A DNA stretch of 42,873 nucleotides, taken from Saprospiraceae bacterium. GTDB lineage: Bacteria; Bacteroidota; Bacteroidia; Chitinophagales; Saprospiraceae. A program made the position numbers and the translations under genes. Under the pieces are notes generated by a model that did not search any database, was not told the DNA's origin, and saw only the letters and a program-made list of their open reading frames with translations. This document shows, piece by piece, positions 26,358-32,821 of this stretch (the stretch's first letter is position 1; the number at the start of each line of letters is the position of its first letter). The stretch lies in assembly GCA_020627825.1 (NCBI GenBank), contig JAHDGD010000016.1, forward strand, positions 1-42,873, written 5' to 3'.

Positions 26358-27411
26358 AGAATTCAGGACACCAAGCACTATCTTCTATAACTTCTCCTGT
26401 ATAACTGACGGATAATTCTAGTACTCCGATACCTTGATACGAATTAACCACATCGTGCATATTCACATCATAAGAAATTCCAAGTAACATATTGTTCACT
26501 TCAAATCCTACAAAAGGGGTAATATGTGCCAATTCGAAACTAGATTCAGTATTCGAGACTCTAGCAAATAAGCCTGCATGCACTGCTGCTTTGTTAAAGG
26601 TGTTTAGATCATAACGAATAGTAGATCCTGTAAAAATTTGAGTGGATGTAGGTCCTTGGGATTTGAAAACTATTCTTGGACTGATGCTTGTGAAATAATT
26701 GAGTTGGTGTTTACTTACAGCTTGAAATCCAAGCAATACCCCAGCTCTATTAACTTTTTGCAAATCAGGGTCAAGACTTTCACTTCTACGCCAAAAACTT
26801 AAGTTGGGATTTGTTAAATGCTTAGCAGTTAATCCTATATTAAAACTGTTCTTTTTATTGACTTCTGAAAAATAATTTAAGCCTATGGAATAATCGCCAT
26901 ATCCGAAATTATTGGCTTGCAGTTCTTCTTCTGTAAAACCATTAAATCCATTCACCCCATTGAACTCATCTTCAAAATTTAAATTTTCATAGTTCAGGTT
27001 TTTTTGCGTTATACCTGCTTCGAAGCCAATACTTAAATAATTTTTACTGTATTCGCTCAAAGATTTATGATAGGCAAAGAAAGCTGACATCGCATTTGTA
27101 TTCAACTCGATAATAGATGTTCGGTCAGAGAAAAATTTTAACCCCGCAGCGCCATAATCATTGTTCTTCTTTTTAGTACCCATTTGGAATCGATATTCTC
27201 CATTAAAAACATATGTTGCTATAGGAACAGGACTCGCAGTACGCCAAGCATCTCTATAGATTCCACCAACACGATAGGTGCCATTGAAATTACCTGCTAA
27301 TGCTGGATTTAAATTAAGAGGAGTAGCATATTGCTGAGAAAAATCAGGATCCTGAGCCTGAAGGAGAATAGGGAGACTAAGAATAAAAAGAAACAAGCGA
27401 AACGCCTTCAT
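26356..27411 (-). CDS. PorP/SprF-family type IX secretion membrane protein
   Basis: Started at 27411, this 351-aa protein has a signal peptide (MKAFRLFLFILSLPILLQAQ) followed at once by the family opening DPDFSQQYATPLNLNPALAGNFNGTYRVGGIYRDAW. The rest is an outer-membrane beta barrel of about 14 strands. An upstream ATG at 27444 lies above the -7 box at 27429-27436 and is rejected as the start. PorP/SprF proteins accompany T9SS; SprF helps secrete SprB-type adhesins with CHU_C tails, and family members are often paired with a specific large cargo. The CHU_C protein at 12905-17239 could be such a cargo, although it is not adjacent. Confidence 0.93.
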   Translation of the reverse strand: MKAFRLFLFILSLPILLQAQDPDFSQQYATPLNLNPALAGNFNGTYRVGGIYRDAWRTASPVPIATYVFNGEYRFQMGTKKKNNDYGAAGLKFFSDRTSIIELNTNAMSAFFAYHKSLSEYSKNYLSIGFEAGITQKNLNYENLNFEDEFNGVNGFNGFTEEELQANNFGYGDYSIGLNYFSEVNKKNSFNIGLTAKHLTNPNLSFWRRSESLDPDLQKVNRAGVLLGFQAVSKHQLNYFTSISPRIVFKSQGPTSTQIFTGSTIRYDLNTFNKAAVHAGLFARVSNTESSFELAHITPFVGFEVNNMLLGISYDVNMHDVVNSYQGIGVLELSVSYTGEVIEDSAWCPEF

Positions 27412-27428
27412 ATAGTATTGACTTTTGA

Positions 27429-27436
27429 CAAAGGTA
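27429..27436 (-). promoter_or_regulatory. -7 box (TACCTTTG) for the PorP/SprF-like gene
   Basis: On the minus strand this reads TACCTTTG, a perfect TAnnTTTG, and ends 17 nt before the ATG at 27411. It places the transcription start downstream of the alternative ATG at 27444. Confidence 0.55.
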
Positions 27437-27513
27437 CAAAGCAAAAACGTAAAAAGTTGCTTTTCATTTTATATCAAACCAAATAAAGTCGAACTATATT
27501 TTTTGAAGTCTTT

Positions 27514-27527
27514 TGGGCGAAAGCCCA
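27514..27527. repeat. Short palindrome TGGGC-GAAA-GCCCA in the divergent promoter region
   Basis: TGGGC and GCCCA surround GAAA, preceded by CTTTT. It is related to the GGGCTT/AAGCCC palindromes elsewhere in the window. It lies between the divergent PorP-like and NlpC/P60 genes, so it is not a terminator. Confidence 0.45.
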
Positions 27528-27585
27528 GTACTCCTTAAAAAATGGTATAATTTATGTACTAATAGCTTTAGCTAGTATAAGTTTC

Positions 27586-28434
27586 ATGGATAACCGTAAA
27601 AAGAAAAGTAAGAAAGTATCACGAGGACAGCTCCCTTATGCTGTATGTGTTGTTGCCACAGCACCGGTCCGAAAGTATGCTTCAGATGAAGCTGAAATGG
27701 TTACTCAGTTGTTATTTGGAGAAACGGTTGAAGTTGTTTTGAAGAAACACAATTCGTGGATGAAAATAATATGCAGGCATGATGGTTATAATGGATGGAT
27801 TGATTCCAAGCAAGTCGTGCGTATAACGGAAAAAGAATGTAGTGAATATGAAAAAGATATAATTTATAGCATGGATATTGCAGGTATGGTTTCTTCAGGT
27901 AAAGAAGCATTCCCTGTTTTGCTTGGCAGTAGGTTGCCGTTATACGATGGTATGCATTTATATATTCATGATGAGAAATATCTTTATAATGGTGGTGTTA
28001 TAGCTCCTCAAAAAGGAAAAGAAATAGATGAAGAATTCTTCTTGAGATTGGTTCAAAAATTCATGCACGCTCCTTATTTATGGGGTGGTCGATCTATTTT
28101 TGGAATGGATTGCAGCGGATTTACTCAGATCGTTTTTGCTTTACTTGGTTGTTCTTTGCCAAGAGATGCTTCACAACAAGTCGAAGTGGGAGAAGTCATT
28201 GATTTTATTAATACGTCAAAAGTGGGAGATTTAGCTTTTTTTGAGAATGAGCAACATAAAATCATTCATGTAGGTATTTTACTTGGAGATGGAAAAATAA
28301 TTCACGCTTCAGGGCAAGTCCGAATTGATTCGATAGATCAAGAAGGTATTTATAATAATAGCAAAAGGAAGTATACACATAAGTTCAGGGTTGCTAAAAG
28401 AATTTTATCTTTGTGCCGAAATGAAGATAAATAA
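27586..28434 (+). CDS. SH3-domain NlpC/P60 cysteine peptidase
   Basis: This 282-aa protein has an N-terminal bacterial SH3-like domain (about 15-85, VVATAPVRKYASDEAEMVTQLLFGE), a middle SH3-like region, and a C-terminal NlpC/P60 domain (about 150-282). The Cys-His-His triad is visible: C176 in MDCSGF, H228 in IIHVGILLG and H240 in IIHASG. Enzymes of this build cleave gamma-D-Glu-diaminopimelate bonds in peptidoglycan stem peptides and in recycled muropeptides. No signal peptide is evident (the N terminus is lysine-rich), so it is probably a cytoplasmic muropeptide-recycling dipeptidyl peptidase of the YkfC type. Its stop overlaps the start of the next gene by one base (TAATG). Confidence 0.92.
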   Translation: MDNRKKKSKKVSRGQLPYAVCVVATAPVRKYASDEAEMVTQLLFGETVEVVLKKHNSWMKIICRHDGYNGWIDSKQVVRITEKECSEYEKDIIYSMDIAGMVSSGKEAFPVLLGSRLPLYDGMHLYIHDEKYLYNGGVIAPQKGKEIDEEFFLRLVQKFMHAPYLWGGRSIFGMDCSGFTQIVFALLGCSLPRDASQQVEVGEVIDFINTSKVGDLAFFENEQHKIIHVGILLGDGKIIHASGQVRIDSIDQEGIYNNSKRKYTHKFRVAKRILSLCRNEDK

Positions 28435-29792
28435 TGGACGTAAAAAATAATATTCTCGAGACGATAGGAGATACTCCTTTAGTAAAATTGAACAAAATTA
28501 CAGCTGACTTACCTTGTCCTGTTTATGTAAAGGTAGAATCTTTTAATCCAGGTCATTCTATTAAAGATAGAATGGGGTTAAAGATGGTGGAAGATGCGAT
28601 TGCTCAAGGTCGGATTAAGCCAGGAGGGACATTTATAGAGTGTACGAGTGGCAATACGGGAATGGGGATTGCTTTGGCCTCTGTGGTTAAAGGCTATAAG
28701 TGTATTTTTACAACATCGGATAAACAGTCCAAAGAAAAAATAGATATACTAAAAGCGATGGGTGCCGAGGTAATCGTTTGCCCTACGAACGTTGAGCCAA
28801 CCGATCCAAGATCTTATTATAGTGTAGCAGAGAAATTGTCTAAAGAAATTCCAAATTCTTGTTGGTTAAATCAATACGATAATTTGAGTAATACACAAGC
28901 GCATTACGAATCTACTGGACCTGAGTTATGGAAACAGACGGAAGGTAAAATAACACATCTAGTTGTCGGTGTAGGAACTGGTGGTACAATAAGCGGGACA
29001 GGGAAATATTTAAAAGAGCAAAATCCCAATGTAAAATTATGGGGTATAGATACCTATGGCTCCGTATTTAAAAAATATAAAGAAACGGGGGAATTCGATG
29101 AAAAAGAAATTTATCCTTACATCACAGAGGGGATAGGGGAAGATATTCTACCTAAAAATGTAAATTTTGATATCATCGATTTATTTGAGAAAGTAACGGA
29201 TAAAGATGGAGCAGTTTTCACAAGAAGATTGGCTAAAGAAGAGGGAATAATGATGGGGTACTCCGCTGGATCTGCTATTGCTGGATTGATTCAATTAAAA
29301 GATAAACTTAAACCAACGGATATTGTAGTGATCATTCTTCACGATCATGGTAGTCGATACGTGGGAAAAGTTTATAATGATGACTGGATGAGAGAGCGAG
29401 GATTTCTTGATGATGAATTGAAGGTAAAAGACCTCGTACGAATGAAAGCGGCGAATGAGTTTTTAAGCATACAGAAAAATACAAGTGTAAAAGAAGCGCT
29501 TTCTATCATGAAAGAGAAAGATATTTCACAATTACCTGTGATGGAAAATGGACAAGTTGTAGGATCTTTGACAGAAGCAGTTGTGTTGAATTATTTGTTG
29601 GATAGCCCTATGAAGAATGCGGATCAAAAGGTTGCAGAAATCATGGGCGCGGCATTTCCTTTTGTAGAAGCAGAGATGGCTTGTAAATCTCTCAATAGGT
29701 ATATAAATAAGGATACTCCGGCAGTTCTTACAAAAGATGCGAAAGGTGATATTGCAATATTAACGCAATACGATCTCATTCAAGCTTTATGA
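28434..29792 (+). CDS. cbs: Cystathionine beta-synthase with C-terminal CBS pair
   Basis: This 452-aa PLP enzyme condenses serine and homocysteine to cystathionine, the entry to reverse transsulfuration. The catalytic lysine is K44 in GHSIKDRMG; TSGNTG (71-76) binds substrate, and GVGTGGTISGTGKYLK (about residue 180 on) is the phosphate loop. The segment LHDHGSRYVGKVYNDDWM after the catalytic domain, and a pair of CBS domains (about 335-452, starting VKDLVRMKAANEFLS), mark it as CBS rather than plain cysteine synthase, though the family can also make H2S. It is translationally coupled to the NlpC/P60 gene. The CBS pair suggests control by a nucleotide or S-adenosylmethionine. Confidence 0.93.
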   Translation: MDVKNNILETIGDTPLVKLNKITADLPCPVYVKVESFNPGHSIKDRMGLKMVEDAIAQGRIKPGGTFIECTSGNTGMGIALASVVKGYKCIFTTSDKQSKEKIDILKAMGAEVIVCPTNVEPTDPRSYYSVAEKLSKEIPNSCWLNQYDNLSNTQAHYESTGPELWKQTEGKITHLVVGVGTGGTISGTGKYLKEQNPNVKLWGIDTYGSVFKKYKETGEFDEKEIYPYITEGIGEDILPKNVNFDIIDLFEKVTDKDGAVFTRRLAKEEGIMMGYSAGSAIAGLIQLKDKLKPTDIVVIILHDHGSRYVGKVYNDDWMRERGFLDDELKVKDLVRMKAANEFLSIQKNTSVKEALSIMKEKDISQLPVMENGQVVGSLTEAVVLNYLLDSPMKNADQKVAEIMGAAFPFVEAEMACKSLNRYINKDTPAVLTKDAKGDIAILTQYDLIQAL

Positions 29793-29823
29793 TTTTAAGG
29801 GACTTACGTCCAAAAGGTCTGTT

Positions 29824-30441
29824 ATGGTTGTGATTCGTACTCATTCGAAACATCCAGCTTTTGTTGCTTTAGTTAGCAAACTAGATGCTTACTTGAAAAT
29901 TACAGATCAAGATGAACATGAATTTTACAATCAATTCAACGGGATTGACCTTATAAAGTATGTTGTATTGATACGAGATGGAGAAGAGTTCATTGCTTGT
30001 GGTGCAAGAAAAGCAGCTGGTGAAAATGTTATGGAAGTAAAAAGGATGTACACAAAATCATCTGCTAGAGGAAGAGGCGCTGCTTCAAAAGTTTTAACCC
30101 ACATTATGCAATAGAACTTCGTGATGAGACCTGAAATGTCAAAGAAATAACGACTTTTGTGCATGAATCATAGTCACAACTATGGTGAGTGAACAAAAGT
30201 TGGCGTAGCTTTTATTTCAAAGGCAGTTTAGGTCAGAATAGATTTTCTATTGCATATTGTGGGTTTAAATGAACTGGAAAAATGGACAATGGAACTTAGT
30301 GTAAAAAAACTAATTCTGGAAACAGGTATTAGATAGCATAAAGCAATAAATCTATATCATAAAAATGGATATAAAATCATTCCCAATTATGGACATTATA
30401 TAGGCATGGAGAATAGTCGTTGTTTTCAAAAATACCTGTAA
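29824..30441 (+). pseudogene. GNAT acetyltransferase gene broken by a MITE and a nonsense mutation
   Basis: The 5' part (29824-30097) encodes a normal GNAT N-terminal half: YNQFNGIDLIKYVVL, FIACGARK, VMEVKRMYTKSSARGRGAASKVL, with the acetyl-CoA-binding RGRGAA loop. The reading frame then runs into a 166-bp element and stops. The C-terminal half resumes after it: NELEKWTMELSVKKLILETGIR, stop (TAG 30334-30336), HKAINLYHKNGY, IIPNYGHYIGMENSRCFQKYL. Removing the element together with one TTTAA copy restores the reading KVLNELEKW in frame, exactly as in intact relatives. The TAG replaces a residue that is commonly glutamine (CAG) in the family. The element therefore disrupted the gene, and later decay followed. 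It lies 31 nt downstream of cbs. Confidence 0.9.
30098..30263 (+). mobile_element. 166-bp MITE inserted in the GNAT gene, TTTAA target duplication
   Basis: The left end is CCCACATTATGCAATAGAA (30098-30116); the right end, read inward on the minus strand, is CCCACAATATGCAATAGAA, 18 of 19 identical. The flanks carry TTTAA at 30093-30097 and 30264-30268, the expected target duplication. The element has no coding capacity, so it needs a transposase from elsewhere. Its core from 30163 is shared with 19971-20071. Internal TCAC...GTGA arms near 30175-30190 are the decayed form of the perfect palindrome in the other copy. The parent transposon family was not identified. Confidence 0.88.
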
Positions 30442-30499
30442 AAACGAAGCTATTTAGCCTTTATATTTGTACTGCTTTGTTTGTTGGGGCAGCGGATAA

Positions 30500-31510
30500 T
30501 CATTTTACATACGATGCTGAACGTACGTTCATATTTTTCCCATCTTGGAATTTCATATAGGTGAAACCTTCATGAATACAGAATGAACCGACCTCACCTG
30601 CTTTGTTTATGGCAATGTAAGCTATTTGAAAGTCTTTATAATTAGTACTTTTATTGACAATTCGACGAATAGCCTCTTCACAGGCTTGTTGTGGATGCAT
30701 TCCATTTCTCATTAATTCTACAATCAAAAAACTTCCTACAGTTTTTAGTACCTCTTCTCCAAGTCCAGTAGCTACAGCACCTCCTATTTCATTGTCTATA
30801 TATAACCCTGCTCCTATAATAGCTGAATCTCCTACACGACCTTTCATTTTGTAAGCAAGACCAGAAGTTGTGCAAGCTCCAGAAAGATCTCCATTTTTAT
30901 CGATTGCGAGCATGCCTATCGTATCGTGGTTTTCGATATTGATAACAGGTTTGTAATGAGAAGATTTTTTCCATTCTTCCCATGCTTGTTCTGAATCTTT
31001 TGTCAGCAAATTTTCTTTTTTGAAACCTTTGGCATATGCAAAATCTTCAGCACCTTGACCAGCAAGAATAGCGTGAGGTGTTTCTTCCATAACTTTCCGT
31101 GCTAATGCTGCAACATTTGATATGTTTTGAACACATAAAACGGCTCCATAATTACCATCACTATTCATTACACAAGCATCCAGTGTAACATTTCCATCTC
31201 TATCCGGTGCACCACCTTTCCCAACAGTCGTATTATAAATATTCTGTTCTTCTACATGAACACCTTGTATAACAGCATCTAGCGAGCTAACATTATTCAT
31301 TAAAGCTTCGCCAGCAGCTTGATTGGCATCCATAAATCCCCAAGTGCAAATGGCGATAGGAAATGGAGGGAACCCTTCTTCTTGAGGACTTAACTCGTTG
31401 TTATTAGTCGGTGTAAGCTTTTTTGATTGAATACATCCAGGTAATAAGATTGCTGAAGTAAAACTTAGACTTGTTAAGGATGTTTTTTCTAGAAATGTTC
31501 TTCGTTTCAT
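30500..31510 (-). CDS. N4-(beta-N-acetylglucosaminyl)-L-asparaginase (glycosylasparaginase), Tat lipoprotein
   Basis: This 336-aa Ntn-hydrolase cleaves the GlcNAc-Asn bond, the last step of N-glycan breakdown, after the peptide has been removed from around the Asn. The autoprocessing site and nucleophile are visible in NHDTIGM (T197), followed by GACTTSGLAYKMKGRVGDSAIIGAGLYIDNEIGGAVATGLGEE, which holds the substrate-binding R-V-G-D and glycine residues as in the enzyme from Elizabethkingia (Flavobacterium) meningosepticum. The N terminus RRTFLEK with a hydrophobic stretch and LLPGC suggests export by Tat and lipidation at C26. It is last in the GH92 - MFS - asparaginase operon and overlaps the transporter by 4 nt. 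Confidence 0.94.
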   Translation of the reverse strand: MKRRTFLEKTSLTSLSFTSAILLPGCIQSKKLTPTNNNELSPQEEGFPPFPIAICTWGFMDANQAAGEALMNNVSSLDAVIQGVHVEEQNIYNTTVGKGGAPDRDGNVTLDACVMNSDGNYGAVLCVQNISNVAALARKVMEETPHAILAGQGAEDFAYAKGFKKENLLTKDSEQAWEEWKKSSHYKPVINIENHDTIGMLAIDKNGDLSGACTTSGLAYKMKGRVGDSAIIGAGLYIDNEIGGAVATGLGEEVLKTVGSFLIVELMRNGMHPQQACEEAIRRIVNKSTNYKDFQIAYIAINKAGEVGSFCIHEGFTYMKFQDGKNMNVRSASYVK

Positions 31511-32820
31511 ATACTAATGGGTTTTCTAGCATTTTTAAATCCATACCACATGATGTATGCGTAGCAGAAAATAACAAGAATCAAGGCCATTTTAAACCCT
31601 ATCATATCTGTCGTTAAGCCATATAAAGGCGGAATAACCGCTCCACCTACGATCGCTGTACACAATAGTCCAGAGCCTTTGGGTTTTAACCCTCCTATAC
31701 CATCAATTGCTAGCGTAAAAATTGTAGGGAACATGATGGAATTAAATAATCCCACAGCTAATATACTCCACATTGAAACAAATCCAGTCGTATTGATCGA
31801 AAGAATGATCAATAGGATAGCTATCGTAGCAAATATTTGAAGCACTCTTCCCGGACGTATCACTTTTGTTAGATAAGAGCCTATAAATCTGCCGATCATG
31901 GCGCCTGACCAGTAGAATGTTACAAAAACACCAACAATTGCTTTGCTATCATTTTCTGTTATACCCGAATTTAAAATACGTTCTGCAATGGAGGTCATAA
32001 AGGTGTTTTCCTTGATCATTGTCGCTAAATTCATATCCAAGAAATAATTGACTAGGTAACTCCCTATAGCTACTTCAGCACCTACATAAAAGAAAATACC
32101 TAATACTCCAAGCATCAGATTTTTTTGCTTAAAAGCATCAGCATACGTTCCCGTTGAAGTGTCTGATATAACTTTAGGTAACTGAATGAAAAAGAAGAAA
32201 ATCCCAATTAAAATAATAAATCCTGCAAGATAAAGAAATGGAGTTTGGACGGCAGCTGCTTCAGATAAAAGGTAAGTTTCACGCGCCGTATCTGTCAACT
32301 CTGCAATTTCAGTTTTTGATTTAATTGTATCGCTTAAAATAAAGGCAGCACCTATAACAGGCGCAATTGCTGTTCCAAGAGAATTAAATGCTTGTGATAA
32401 ATTTAATCGACTGGAAGCACCATCTTCACTACCTAGCACTGCAACATAAGGGTTAGCAGCAACTTGAAGGATTGTAATACCACCTGCTAATATAAAATAC
32501 GCTAGCATGAAAATACCAAACTCGCGAAAAGAAGCGGCAGGATAAAATAATAGGCATCCGAATGCCATTGTGAAAAGACCTAGAATAATTCCTCTTTTAT
32601 AGCCCGTTTTTGAAAGTATAAAACTTGCCGGAATGGACAAAAGAAAGAATGCACCGAAAAAAGCGAATTGCACCATTCCCGCTTGAAAGTAGGATAAAGT
32701 GAAAAGTTCTTTTAATCTTGGGATCAATGAGTCAACTAATACTGTAATAAATCCCCAAAGGAAAAACAACACAGTTAAAAGTATAAAGGCGGTGCGTTGT
32801 GAAGTTGAATTTTGTTTCAT
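31507..32820 (-). CDS. Sugar MFS permease, FucP/NagP type
   Basis: This 437-aa, 12-helix inner-membrane symporter belongs to the FHS family (fucose, glucose/galactose and N-acetylglucosamine permeases). Family marks are FFLWGFITVLVDSLIPRLKELF, FFGAFFLLSIPASFILSKTGYKRGI, GGITILQVAANPYVAVLG and NLSQAFNSLGTAIAPVIG. The ATG at 32820 begins one base after the GH92 stop codon; an upstream in-frame ATG at 32847 lies inside GH92 and is less likely. Position between an alpha-mannosidase and a glycosylasparaginase suggests that it imports mannose or GlcNAc released in the periplasm. Confidence 0.92.
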   Translation of the reverse strand: MKQNSTSQRTAFILLTVLFFLWGFITVLVDSLIPRLKELFTLSYFQAGMVQFAFFGAFFLLSIPASFILSKTGYKRGIILGLFTMAFGCLLFYPAASFREFGIFMLAYFILAGGITILQVAANPYVAVLGSEDGASSRLNLSQAFNSLGTAIAPVIGAAFILSDTIKSKTEIAELTDTARETYLLSEAAAVQTPFLYLAGFIILIGIFFFFIQLPKVISDTSTGTYADAFKQKNLMLGVLGIFFYVGAEVAIGSYLVNYFLDMNLATMIKENTFMTSIAERILNSGITENDSKAIVGVFVTFYWSGAMIGRFIGSYLTKVIRPGRVLQIFATIAILLIILSINTTGFVSMWSILAVGLFNSIMFPTIFTLAIDGIGGLKPKGSGLLCTAIVGGAVIPPLYGLTTDMIGFKMALILVIFCYAYIMWYGFKNARKPISI

Positions 32821-32821
32821 T

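Noticed and set aside
27560-27575. TAGCT-TT-AGCTA palindrome before the NlpC/P60 gene as an operator
   Set aside because: The arms are only 5 bp in AT-rich DNA, with no second site or neighbouring regulator.
30500-31510. Plant-type L-asparaginase / isoaspartyl peptidase
   Set aside because: The NHDTIGM site and GRVGDSAIIGAGLYIDNEIG match glycosylasparaginases more closely, and the GH92/GH20/GH2 context fits GlcNAc-Asn hydrolysis.
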